Assembly: GCF_002483315.1 (NCBI RefSeq)
Contig: NZ_DLHR01000015.1
Coordinates: 294,957 to 358,956, forward strand
Length of the DNA: 64,000 nt
Direction: 5' to 3'
Origin: Flavobacterium sp. UBA7663
GTDB taxonomy: Bacteria > Bacteroidota > Bacteroidia > Flavobacteriales > Flavobacteriaceae
Part shown: positions 35,001-43,460 of the stretch, one piece after another
Layout of the letters: every line of letters starts with the position of its first letter
Position numbering within the stretch: the stretch's first letter is position 1
Notes under the pieces: generated by a model
What the model was told of the DNA's origin: nothing
The model's database searches: none
Seen by the model: only the letters and a program-made list of their open reading frames with translations
Translations under genes and position numbers: made by a program

Positions 35001-38000
35001 TATAACTTCTCGTTTTTATGTTGACAAAAACATGACAAACGATGTAAAAACCATTCAATTAATAAATGGTAAAGCTATTTTTAAATTCAATAAAGAATTA
35101 AAATTTACAAATAGTTTAACATTCCATTTTTCTACTATTTGGGAAAATGAAGGATACGTTAAATCTTATCAAATCGAAACTCAAACCACAGAAAGTAAAT
35201 TGCAAATTGAAATTGAGCGTTTACGAAATAAAATAGAACCAGGAAGTATAGAAAATTGGTCATTTAAAATTAACAACCCAGAACTTCAGGCTGAAATTTT
35301 AGCGAGTATGTATGATAGTTCATTAGATCTATTTGCTACAAACAATTGGAAAAATTTTAATTTTCATGTTTATTATTCGTATCCAAGAACACCACAAATA
35401 ACAAATTATCAACAAAATATTTCTTTTAACTTAAACAACTTCAAAACACAAAGAAGTTACTTTGCAATTTTTAAAAGAAACCCTCAATTATATTGGTTTG
35501 GATTTGATTTTAATGACCCTAAAAACCCCTATAATCTCAAAAATTATACAAAAAGAATAAGTATAATTAATGAAATTCCTAAAAATTCTAAACTAATTTC
35601 TGGAATCATTTCCGATGAACTTGGACCTATTGCAGGTGCAAATGTATACATCAAAGGAAGCAACAGAGGCACTACAACCGATTTTGATGGCGAGTTTACT
35701 ATTGAGGCGGCTAAAGGAGAAATTATTGTAGTTAGTTATACAGGTAAAAAATCAGAGGAAATAACTATAGAACAAGCAAAAAATCTAGAAATTACCTTAA
35801 ATGAAGATGTAGTCTCTGGATTAGATGTTGTTGTTACAGGATATGGAAAAACGACAAAAGAAGCTTATGTAGGAACAGCCACATCTTATAATAGTGAAAA
35901 CTCATATGAAGATGACGGCTATTTATCTCAGGCACTAAAAGGTCAAATCGCAGGAGTTTCCGTAAAAAATGACACTCTTTCAAATGGAAGAGTTATGATT
36001 AGAGGCTTTGGTTCAGTAATCGGAAATAAAAATCCATTATATGTAATTGATGGTATTCCTGTTTCTGAAGACAATTTAGATTTAGACCCAAATAACATTG
36101 AATCTTTAATTGTTTTAAAAGATGCTGCAGCTACTTCTATTTATGGTTCTAGTGGAGCAAATGGTGTTATTATAATTACAACTAAAAATGCACTAAAAGA
36201 ATTAGCTCAAGTTAAAACAAGAAGTAATTTTAATGAAACCGCATTCTTTTATCCTCATCTTAAGACGGATAGTAATGGGGAATTTTCTTTCCAATTTACC
36301 ACTCCCGAATCCTTAACCAAATGGAAATTACGCCTATTTGCTCACAATAAAAATTTTGAATCTGGCTATTTTGAATCGAGTATTATTTCGCAAAAAGATG
36401 TTATGATTCAAACGAATATGCCTCGATTTGTTCGCGAAAAGGATGAAATAACAATAACAGCAAAAGTGGTCAATTTAACTAATGAAATAAAATCAGGTAA
36501 TGCAATGTTATTACTATTTGATGCAACCACTATGCAACCTATTGATGTAATTGCGAATAATAGTTCTAATGTAAAAGCTTTTAATTGTAAATCAAAAGAA
36601 AGTGTTCCTGTTTCTTGGACAGTTACAATTCCTGAAGGTGTTCAAGGATTACAATACAAAATAGTAGCTAAATCAGGTAATTTCTCAGACGGAGAAGAAA
36701 ATATCTTACCGGTAATGAGTAATAAAGTCTTACTTACAGAAAGTATTCCGATTTGGGTAAAAGGAAATTCAAAAAAAGAATATGTATTTGATAACCTGAA
36801 AAATGACAATTCGAAAAGCTTAAAAAATCATTTATTTACGTTAGAATATACCTCAAACCCAACATGGCTTGCCCTTCAATCGTTACCGTATTTAATGGAA
36901 TACGAACATGAATGTGCAGAGCAAACTTTCTCAAGATATTATGGCAATTTTATTGCTACAGAAATTATTTCTAGTAATCCCAAAATAGCTACTTTGTTTG
37001 AGTCATGGAAAAATAACCCAAAAGCAGTTTCTAAACTTACTCAAAATGAAGAATTAAAATCAATTGTTTTAAACGAAACCCCTTGGTTACTTGATGCTGA
37101 AAGTGAAGAACTAAAAAACAAACGACTGGCTTTACTAATGGATTTGAATACCATGAAAGATTCTCAAGAAAGAACGTTAAAGAAAATAGAGGAAAAACAA
37201 TTAGTTTCTGGTGCATTTGCTTGGTTTGATGGTGGAGAAGAAAATACTTTTATTACACAACATATTGTAGCAGGTTTAGGTCATTTAGGTAAACTATTTC
37301 CAGAAAAAAAATCTCAATTTGAAAAAATAACTTCTAAAGCAATTCCATATTTAGATAATAAATATAATAGCCAAAGTACTTTAAAAAATAATCGCATTAA
37401 TTATTACGCGTATTCTAATTTACACTTCTTATATGCGCGAAGTTTTTATTTGGATAAAATGCCTATTTCTAAAAAAATGGACTCTATCATAAATGTTCAA
37501 AAAGTAGAATTTAAGGCAAATTGGCTAACTTATTCATTATACAAAAAAGCGCTACTAGCACTAACCATGCATCGCTTTGGTGATAAAAATTTTGCTGAAA
37601 AAATAATCACTAATTTAAAAGAAACAGTAGCCCGAAACGATGATTATGGAATGTATTGGATTGAAAACAAAAATGGTTATTATTGGTATCAATCAGCAAT
37701 TGAAACACAAGCAATTTTAATTGAAGCTTTTGCCGAAATTGAAAAAGACAAAACCTATGTAGATGAAATGAAAGTTTGGCTATTAAAACAAAAACAAATA
37801 AGTAATTGGCCAACCACAAAATCAACAACTGAAGCCATTTACGCCTTGTTATTACAAGGAACCAATTGGACAAGTATTAAAGATAATACTAAATTTAAAA
37901 TTGGAAACGAAAAAGTGTTTTCGAAGAAACTATCAGAAAAAGATAAAGAAGCCACTACAGGTTACATTAAAATGAATTGGAAACCGGAAGAAATTTCAAA

Positions 38001-38529
38001 AGACATGGGGAAAATTTCTATTGAAAACAAATCGGATATAGCTGGTTTTGGTGGATTATATTGGCAATATTTTGAAGATTTACAAGCGATAAAATCAGAT
38101 AGTACCTCAACTCTTTCTATTACAAAAACCCTTTATAAAAAAACCAAAACTACAGAAGGAGACAAACTTGTCGAAATAAATTCTGAGAATGTAAAAATTG
38201 GTGATTTAATTACCATTCGACTAATAATTAAAACGGATAATGATTTAGAATTTGTTCATTTAAAAGATTTACGTGCATCGTGTTTTGAACCTATAGATGT
38301 AATTTCCGAATATAAATGGAAAAGTGGATTGAGCTACTACCAAAGTACGAAAGATGTTGCAACTCATTTCTTTTTTGATACAATTAAAAAAGGAACTTAT
38401 GTATTAGAATATGATGTTCGAATTAATAATTCGGGAAGTTTCAATGATGGAATAGCAACATTACAAAGTATGTATGCACCAGAGTTTACAGGACATTCAA
38501 CAAGTACAAAATTGAAAATTCAGGATTAA
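32002..38529 (+). CDS. Alpha-2-macroglobulin-like protein with embedded SusC-type N-terminal module
   Basis: 2175 residues. The signal peptide MRKILLLILLVNSFNLFAQ is followed by a helical N-terminal region (about 20-550). The macroglobulin MG2 motif DRAIYRPGQKMFYKG starts at 588, with further MG domains to about 1190. At about 1200-1275 lies a carboxypeptidase-regulatory-like domain (SGIISDELGPIAGANVYIKG). At about 1275-1400 lies a TonB plug-like domain (VVVTGYGKTTKE, MIRGFGSVIGNKNPL, SGANGVIIITTKN). The MG7/A2M core resumes at about 1414 (FFYPHLKTDSNGEFSF). The thioester motif Cys1638-Ala-Glu-Gln1641 is intact, then comes the thioester helical domain. No TonB barrel follows. Bacterial macroglobulins trap proteases; the embedded module is discussed in the findings. 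A terminator follows. Confidence 0.9.
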   Translation: MRKILLLILLVNSFNLFAQYDDKWKEVYRYELDGKVKSAQEKVQEIYKKAKRKNDETQIIKCFFYLSKFEQVFDEKAQTTIINNLQKEINEAKPVSKAVLQYVYITILEEYYQRNNYNINKRTYLENQKSKDFLTWTEADFNAQIEKNYDNLLSNENELRNTSIEKIKEIFDISSSVDIKNFSVYDFLAQKKGDHLKSAITSWKQKKSIDFKSEIEIFYENPESFVKYNTKKLEDDNLKKLITLLQNNEKYYLNQKNYEKLDFAYYERLKFIKETFWDEEFYLKKATSLEKTTTNLFLKQLLRVDRAWHYYNKTHKKGEFNSYTSTLKLVDTILNTKVNVNALAEAEKIKIEINNKHLEIKLPKISYPKQNNRAFVNFKNIDSLTISYYELPQKLNYLFKNNYYYNNTEKLNKDSIINAFLLKNKVFKTQKVVLPNKRDYFEYSTEVLLEKLDVGNYLIYIETPNDTISNEKVFAFDILQVTNLYVIEDNEENKDAFYIYDRKLGKPLEDVKIASEEENIKTNANGNAYFKHKWRIKDKKYSNDILITSKNDSLSINYNRNFLSTNEFNNKSVDDYENWEAKAMIYFDRAIYRPGQKMFYKGVIIQKKDAVKNVVPFVTVHVTISDVNNTKLKEYDVQTNEFGSFSGEFEIPKNVLTGEFSIKIEEADNYEKDSKYYDKKEDEHIFWDNVDFESYNEFNFKVEEYKRPTFEIVFDEIKENYTIEDTINIKGNAKALAGNNLTNAKVAYTISKSGYSKTKNISYEINYINSETTTDENGNFTISFSAIEPSVANEEIESFNFSITIDVTDIQGETRSASKNIIVGKEMLKIGININGELISEDNNKLIISTTTLNNYPIEAKGTLKIYELKSRNFLKKRQYAIPEIQTLTKEEFHNLFPHEPFDETDEKTEEILIKTISFDTKINKEIALNFLKNYRNSQFKIIAESYDLKNNLITNEKAFSVKSKQFPFSEKELFTYKDITDSKSKFYTIEIQSVIPDLYITSRFYVDKNMTNDVKTIQLINGKAIFKFNKELKFTNSLTFHFSTIWENEGYVKSYQIETQTTESKLQIEIERLRNKIEPGSIENWSFKINNPELQAEILASMYDSSLDLFATNNWKNFNFHVYYSYPRTPQITNYQQNISFNLNNFKTQRSYFAIFKRNPQLYWFGFDFNDPKNPYNLKNYTKRISIINEIPKNSKLISGIISDELGPIAGANVYIKGSNRGTTTDFDGEFTIEAAKGEIIVVSYTGKKSEEITIEQAKNLEITLNEDVVSGLDVVVTGYGKTTKEAYVGTATSYNSENSYEDDGYLSQALKGQIAGVSVKNDTLSNGRVMIRGFGSVIGNKNPLYVIDGIPVSEDNLDLDPNNIESLIVLKDAAATSIYGSSGANGVIIITTKNALKELAQVKTRSNFNETAFFYPHLKTDSNGEFSFQFTTPESLTKWKLRLFAHNKNFESGYFESSIISQKDVMIQTNMPRFVREKDEITITAKVVNLTNEIKSGNAMLLLFDATTMQPIDVIANNSSNVKAFNCKSKESVPVSWTVTIPEGVQGLQYKIVAKSGNFSDGEENILPVMSNKVLLTESIPIWVKGNSKKEYVFDNLKNDNSKSLKNHLFTLEYTSNPTWLALQSLPYLMEYEHECAEQTFSRYYGNFIATEIISSNPKIATLFESWKNNPKAVSKLTQNEELKSIVLNETPWLLDAESEELKNKRLALLMDLNTMKDSQERTLKKIEEKQLVSGAFAWFDGGEENTFITQHIVAGLGHLGKLFPEKKSQFEKITSKAIPYLDNKYNSQSTLKNNRINYYAYSNLHFLYARSFYLDKMPISKKMDSIINVQKVEFKANWLTYSLYKKALLALTMHRFGDKNFAEKIITNLKETVARNDDYGMYWIENKNGYYWYQSAIETQAILIEAFAEIEKDKTYVDEMKVWLLKQKQISNWPTTKSTTEAIYALLLQGTNWTSIKDNTKFKIGNEKVFSKKLSEKDKEATTGYIKMNWKPEEISKDMGKISIENKSDIAGFGGLYWQYFEDLQAIKSDSTSTLSITKTLYKKTKTTEGDKLVEINSENVKIGDLITIRLIIKTDNDLEFVHLKDLRASCFEPIDVISEYKWKSGLSYYQSTKDVATHFFFDTIKKGTYVLEYDVRINNSGSFNDGIATLQSMYAPEFTGHSTSTKLKIQD

Positions 38530-38534
38530 TAAAA

Positions 38535-38567
38535 CAAAAAACGCCTTGATTACTCAAGGCGTTTTTT
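38535..38567. terminator. Bidirectional terminator between convergent genes
   Basis: AAAAACGCCTTGA and TCAAGGCGTTTTT are perfect arms around TTAC, with A and T runs on both sides. It serves the macroglobulin gene (plus) and the S46 peptidase gene (minus). Confidence 0.93.
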
Positions 38568-38584
38568 GTTATTTTATTTGGAAA

Positions 38585-40732
38585 TTACTTCACAATTGTC
38601 ATTTCATCAACAATGTGTTTTGCTCCTGAGAAATTCTCAATTACCCATAACACGTAACGAATATCAACGTTGATTGTTCTTTGTAATTTTTTATCAAAGA
38701 TTACATCACCAGCCATAGCTTCGATGTTTCCGTCGAATGCTAAACCGATTAATTCTCCTTTTCCGTTTAATACTGGAGAACCTGAATTTCCTCCTGTAAT
38801 ATCATTATCAGTTAAGAAATTAACATGTAAAGAACCGTCTTTATCTGCATAACGACCAAATTCTTTATTCGCATTCATTTCTAATACTCTAGTAGGTAAA
38901 TCAAATTCTAAATCACCTTTTTTGTATTTTTTAACTTGACCTGCTAATGTAGTATAGTTGTTGATTGAAGCATCATTACGTTTGTCAGCTGGTAAAGAAC
39001 GAACTTTTCCATAAGTTAAACGTAAAGTTGAATTTGCATCTGGATATTTGATTTCTCCAATTTTAGATTCTCTTAATCCTTCAACTAATAAACGGAAAGA
39101 AGCACCAAAATCATTTTGAGATTTGATTAATTCTTCACTTCTAAAGCTGTAGTGATTTAACAAATCATTCGTTAAAACGAAAAGTGGATCATTTTTAAGT
39201 AATTCTTCTGATGGTAAATCTAAGAATGCTTTTACTCTATCAACTGAAGTAAAAATACTTAAATCAAATGCTGCGTTTACATATTTTGTAAAATCGCCAT
39301 TGTTTTCTTTAGCTAGTTTTTCAACCATTGGAGCTAAAGTATAACCTGCTTTTTTAGCATATAAATTTAATTGAGCCGCTAAAATATCTTTTTCTGCTGG
39401 AATATGTAATTCACTATGCATACCTTGAGCCATCTCTAAAATAGCTGGCGCCATTTGTGCTCTTTTTGTAGCATCTGCCTTAGCATAGTTTTCTAACTGT
39501 CTTCCTAAACCTCTACTTACTGTTCCAAAAGCAGAAGTTCTGAATAATTGCATCATATAATTATCATGACGCGATTTTTCGTTCGTTAATGCATAAAACT
39601 TATTGATTGTTGGAACTACATTACCATATTTTGCTTTGTTAGCTGGTTGGTTAGCCCATTTGTGGAATTTAGCTTCTTGAGCCGCTTTTGTTTTAGCTGT
39701 ACCAAATTTTGATAACGCATCAATCATTCCTTGACGGTTTTTCCAGTAGTTAGCAACTCCTGCAAATTTTGAAGCATAAATAAGATTTAAAGCATCTGAT
39801 TGAACCATATATTTTTTCATATTGTCCATTCCGGTTTTAGAACCTTCAACCCAAGCTGGATAAGCAAATTTTACGTTTTGCTCAATTCCACCTGCTGGCA
39901 TCCAACGGTTAGTTCTACCTGGATAACCTAAAATCATAGCGAAGTCATTTTCTTTAACACCTCCAATATTTACTGGTAAATAATGTTTTGGTTTTAAAGG
40001 AACATTGTTTGTAGAATAATCCGCTGGATTTCCGTTTGCATCAGCATATACTCTAAACATAGAGAAATCTGCAGTATGACGTGGCCATTCCCAGTTATCA
40101 GTATCACCACCAAATTTTCCTAAACTTTCTGGAGGAGTTCCAACTAAACGAACATCTTTATAATCTTGGTAAACAAAATAGTAATATTCGTTTCCTTGGA
40201 AAAACGGACGAACTGAAACGGTATATTTTCCACCTTCGTTATTTTCTTTTTCAATTTTAGCGATTTCAGCATTGATAGCTTTTTCTCTATCTGCTTCGCT
40301 CATTGTAGGATTTACAACAGATAAAATTCTTTTTGAACAATCGTCCATACGAACAAAGAAACGCACGTATAAACTTGAAGGTTTTAATTCATCTGCTCTG
40401 TTTTTTGCCCAATAACCGTTTTTTAAATAATTTTTTTCTGCTGATGATAATTCTGCAATAGCATCATATCCACAGTGGTGATTGGTTAAAACTAATCCGT
40501 CTTTTGAAATCATTTCAGCAGTACATCCACCATTAAATTGCACAATTGCATCTTTTAAACTGTGGTTATTGATACTGTAAATTTCTTCGGCTGTTAATTG
40601 CAAGCCCATTTTTTGCATGTCGCGGTGGTTTAAACGCTCAATGAACATTAAAAACCACATTCCTTCATCTGCTTTTACCGAAGCTGGCACAAGCATTATT
40701 GCAGAAACGACGAATAATAATAATTTTTTCAT
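38585..40732 (-). CDS. S46-family dipeptidyl-peptidase, DPP7-like
   Basis: 715 residues with signal peptide MKKLLLFVVSAIMLVPASVKA. The S46 start DEGMWFLMFIERLN is followed by the catalytic His86 in TNHHCGYDAI and Ser650 in GGNSGSPVLN; the Asp is expected in DNWEWPRHTADFSM. Gly668, 18 residues after the serine, corresponds to the residue that is Gly in DPP7 (hydrophobic P1) and Arg in DPP11 (acidic P1). It removes N-terminal dipeptides in the periplasm and feeds amino-acid catabolism. It is monocistronic. Confidence 0.93.
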   Translation of the reverse strand: MKKLLLFVVSAIMLVPASVKADEGMWFLMFIERLNHRDMQKMGLQLTAEEIYSINNHSLKDAIVQFNGGCTAEMISKDGLVLTNHHCGYDAIAELSSAEKNYLKNGYWAKNRADELKPSSLYVRFFVRMDDCSKRILSVVNPTMSEADREKAINAEIAKIEKENNEGGKYTVSVRPFFQGNEYYYFVYQDYKDVRLVGTPPESLGKFGGDTDNWEWPRHTADFSMFRVYADANGNPADYSTNNVPLKPKHYLPVNIGGVKENDFAMILGYPGRTNRWMPAGGIEQNVKFAYPAWVEGSKTGMDNMKKYMVQSDALNLIYASKFAGVANYWKNRQGMIDALSKFGTAKTKAAQEAKFHKWANQPANKAKYGNVVPTINKFYALTNEKSRHDNYMMQLFRTSAFGTVSRGLGRQLENYAKADATKRAQMAPAILEMAQGMHSELHIPAEKDILAAQLNLYAKKAGYTLAPMVEKLAKENNGDFTKYVNAAFDLSIFTSVDRVKAFLDLPSEELLKNDPLFVLTNDLLNHYSFRSEELIKSQNDFGASFRLLVEGLRESKIGEIKYPDANSTLRLTYGKVRSLPADKRNDASINNYTTLAGQVKKYKKGDLEFDLPTRVLEMNANKEFGRYADKDGSLHVNFLTDNDITGGNSGSPVLNGKGELIGLAFDGNIEAMAGDVIFDKKLQRTINVDIRYVLWVIENFSGAKHIVDEMTIVK

Positions 40733-40862
40733 AATAAATCTATGTTCTTTTTATTTGTGTTGCGAATATACTTAAAAATACGATTTCGCTAAAATTATCA
40801 CTTCAAAATCAGATTAGATTGAAGCAATTTTAACTTTTTATTATAAAAACTAGATTAAAAAC

Positions 40863-40895
40863 AAAAAAGCACCTCCAAACTGAAGATGCTTTTTC
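40863..40895 (-). terminator. Terminator after obg
   Basis: Minus-strand AAAAAGCATCTTC, loop AGTTT, then GGAGGTGCTTTTTT. The stem uses two G-U pairs and ends in a T-run 18 bases after the obg stop. Confidence 0.85.
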
Positions 40896-40912
40896 TTACT
40901 TTTTATACTATT

Positions 40913-41923
40913 TTATTTTTCTTCCACATTCAACATTTGCCACAATTTATCTTTCAACTCTTGTAATCCTTGTTGGGCAACCGAAGAAATAAACATATAA
41001 GGGGTTCCTTTGAATTCTTTGTCCAATTGTTTTTTCAATTCAGCTTTTAATTCATCGTCTAACATATCGCATTTTGAAATCACAATCAAACGATCTTTAT
41101 CCAACATTTCTGGATTGTAACGACGTAATTCGTCTAAAAGAATTTCGTATTCTTTCTTAATATCATCAGCATCAGCTGGAACTAAAAATAACAAAGTTGA
41201 ATTACGCTCAATATGACGCAAGAAATAATGACCCAATCCTTTACCTTCTGCAGCACCTTCAATAATTCCAGGAATATCAGCCATTACAAACGATTGAAAA
41301 TCTCTGTAAGCTACAATTCCTAAATTAGGTTTTAAAGTCGTAAAAGGATAATCTGCAATTTTTGGCTTAGCCGAAGTTAAAACAGAAAGTAACGTTGATT
41401 TTCCTGCATTTGGGAAACCTACTAAACCTACGTCTGCTAACACTTTTAATTCTAAAGTAACATCTACTTCCTTTACAGGCATTCCAGGTTGTGCGTAACG
41501 AGGTGTTTGATTGGTTGAACTTCTGAAATTCCAGTTTCCTAAACCACCTTTTCCTCCTTCTGCTAAAATTCGAACCTCATCGTGTTCTGTAATTTCAAAC
41601 AAAACATCTCCTGTTTCTTGATCTTTTACAACCGTTCCTAATGGAACTTCAATGTATTTATCTTCACCATCATGTCCTGTACTTCTTGAACTTCCTCCAT
41701 CACCTCCGTGACCAGCACGCATGTGTTTCAAAAACTTCAAGTGAAATAAAGTCCAAAGATTTTTATTTCCTTTAATGTATACGTGTCCACCACGACCACC
41801 ATCACCACCATCGGGACCACCCTTTTCAATAAATTTTTCTCTGTGTAAATGCGACGAACCTTTTCCTCCCTTTCCGGAAGAAACATATATTTTTACGTAG
41901 TCTACAAAATTTCCCTCTGTCAT
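40913..41923 (-). CDS. obg: Obg/CgtA GTPase
   Basis: 336 residues. The glycine-rich Obg fold covers about 1-158 (VSSGKGGKGSSHLHREKF, GGDGGRGGHVYIKG, AGHGGDGGSSRS). The G domain has GFPNAGKSTLL (G1), DIPGIIEGA (G3) and SKCD (G4). The protein stops after the G domain and lacks the long C-terminal OCT domain of some homologues. Obg is an essential GTPase for 50S assembly and stress signalling. It lies downstream of a CNNM gene across a repeat-rich spacer. Confidence 0.97.
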   Translation of the reverse strand: MTEGNFVDYVKIYVSSGKGGKGSSHLHREKFIEKGGPDGGDGGRGGHVYIKGNKNLWTLFHLKFLKHMRAGHGGDGGSSRSTGHDGEDKYIEVPLGTVVKDQETGDVLFEITEHDEVRILAEGGKGGLGNWNFRSSTNQTPRYAQPGMPVKEVDVTLELKVLADVGLVGFPNAGKSTLLSVLTSAKPKIADYPFTTLKPNLGIVAYRDFQSFVMADIPGIIEGAAEGKGLGHYFLRHIERNSTLLFLVPADADDIKKEYEILLDELRRYNPEMLDKDRLIVISKCDMLDDELKAELKKQLDKEFKGTPYMFISSVAQQGLQELKDKLWQMLNVEEK

Positions 41924-41929
41924 CTTTTC

Positions 41930-42062
41930 TTAGTGTTCAGTCATCAGTGTTGAGTGTTCAGTGATTTTTCAACTTTCAAAAACCTCTTTTCTGATAACAA
42001 TTTGTTATTATCAATGAACACTATTTAGAACTGATTACTAAATACTGAACACTGAATACTTT
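41930..42062. repeat. Large composite inverted repeat built of TGTTCAGT/ACTGAACA words
   Basis: The left arm (41930-41969) has several AGTGTTCAGT-type words. The right arm (42013-42062) has the complementary ACTGAACACTGAATAC words, and the centre carries its own TGATAACA/TGTTATTATCA hairpin. The whole gap between the CNNM gene and obg can therefore fold on itself. No promoter was recognised. Confidence 0.65.
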
Positions 42063-42066
42063 ATTT

Positions 42067-43341
42067 TTATTCTTTTAAATTGGTAATTAAAATTTTATCA
42101 ATTTTAACACCGTCCATATCGATAACTTCGAACTCTAATTTGTTCCAAATTAACTTTTGTCCTTGTTTAGGGATTATTCCTAATTCTGTTATGATTAATC
42201 CACTTACTGTTGTTACTTCGTAATCTCCTATTAACTCATCCATATCGAAATAAGTTAAGAAATCGTGCAATGAATAATGTCCGTCAACTAACCACGAACC
42301 ATCTTCTCTTGCTACAATTTTAAATTCGTCTTCATAGAAATCAGCCGCATCTCCTACTAACGCTTCTAAAATATCATTTAATGTAATTATTCCCTGAAAA
42401 ACCCCATGCTCATCAGTAACTAAAGCATAATGAACCTTTGAAATCTTGAAATTTTCCAATGCTTTATATGCCGATGTTTGCTCAATGAAATATACTGGCT
42501 CTTTTATTATCGATTTTAAATCGAAATTGCCCATTTCAAAACTTGCGAACAAATCTTTCAATAAAACAATTCCTTCCACATCGTCTAAATTATCCGCACA
42601 TACCGGATAAACCGAATGCAATTCATCTAAAACTTTCGCCTTAATTTCTTCAACTGTATCTTCATAAGACAAATACACAATTGAATTTCGGTGTGTCATT
42701 AACGAATTTACTTTTCTATCGCCAATATGAAAAACACGTTCCACAATATCTTGTTCAATCTCTTGAACTTCTCCTACTTCTGTTCCTTCTTTAATAATGG
42801 CTTTGATTTCTTCTTCGGTAACTTTGCCATCAGCGGTTGGTTTTATTTGAAGCATTTTCAATAAAAACTCGGTCGACGTAGTCAATAACCATATAAAAGG
42901 CATCGTTATCGTAGAAACTAACTTCATTGGAACCGCAACTGCTTTTGCAATTCCTTCAGGATAATTTAAACCGATTCTTTTTGGCAACAACTCTCCTAAA
43001 ACTAAAGAGAAAAAGGTTAATACCACAACCACAATTCCTACTGCAACAGAATTTGCATAAGGTTTTAGTGCTTCAAAAGTGGCCACAAAATTTTGAACAT
43101 CAGTAGTAATTTTATCACCAGAATAAATACCCGTTAAAATTCCGATTAAGGTAATTCCGATTTGAACGGTTGATAAGAATTCATTTGGTGAATTAGCTAA
43201 ATCTAATGCGACTTTCGCATTTTTATTTCCTTTTTTAGACGCAGTTTCTAGTCGGTTTTTACGTGCCGAAATCAATGCGATTTCCGACATTGAGAAAACG
43301 CCGTTTAGGAGAATCAAAAAGAGAATGATTAAAATTTCCAT
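42067..43341 (-). CDS. CNNM/CorC-HlyC family membrane protein
   Basis: 424 residues. An N-terminal DUF21/CNNM transmembrane domain (about 1-180, several hydrophobic helices and the SMSEIALISARKNRLE signature) is followed by a CBS pair (MTHRNSIVYLSYEDTVEE ... GIITLNDILEALVGD) and a C-terminal CorC/HlyC transporter-associated domain. Such proteins are linked to magnesium or sodium/cobalt handling; the old label haemolysin is not supported. It lies upstream of obg and is preceded by a terminator-like hairpin. Confidence 0.92.
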   Translation of the reverse strand: MEILIILFLILLNGVFSMSEIALISARKNRLETASKKGNKNAKVALDLANSPNEFLSTVQIGITLIGILTGIYSGDKITTDVQNFVATFEALKPYANSVAVGIVVVVLTFFSLVLGELLPKRIGLNYPEGIAKAVAVPMKLVSTITMPFIWLLTTSTEFLLKMLQIKPTADGKVTEEEIKAIIKEGTEVGEVQEIEQDIVERVFHIGDRKVNSLMTHRNSIVYLSYEDTVEEIKAKVLDELHSVYPVCADNLDDVEGIVLLKDLFASFEMGNFDLKSIIKEPVYFIEQTSAYKALENFKISKVHYALVTDEHGVFQGIITLNDILEALVGDAADFYEDEFKIVAREDGSWLVDGHYSLHDFLTYFDMDELIGDYEVTTVSGLIITELGIIPKQGQKLIWNKLEFEVIDMDGVKIDKILITNLKE

Positions 43342-43353
43342 AGTTAAAATTAT

Positions 43354-43396
43354 AAAAAAAGAGCTAAAATCCCAAATTACGGAAATAGCTCCTTTT
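43354..43396 (-). terminator. Terminator-like hairpin between adk and the CNNM gene
   Basis: Minus-strand GGAGCTA and TAGCTC flank a 19-base loop, followed by seven Ts. It is a likely terminator for hpt-adk. A -7-like GATATTTG lies just upstream (43402-43409), so it could alternatively attenuate a CNNM transcript. Confidence 0.65.
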
Positions 43397-43460
43397 CTGT
43401 GTGCAAATATCGAAAAAAAAATCGAAAGCCCGAAATTTATCTCAAAGGCTTATTTTTCTA

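Noticed and set aside
37610..37873. Minus-strand open frame within the macroglobulin gene
   Set aside because: It is a shadow of the plus-strand coding frame, whose domains continue unbroken through this stretch.
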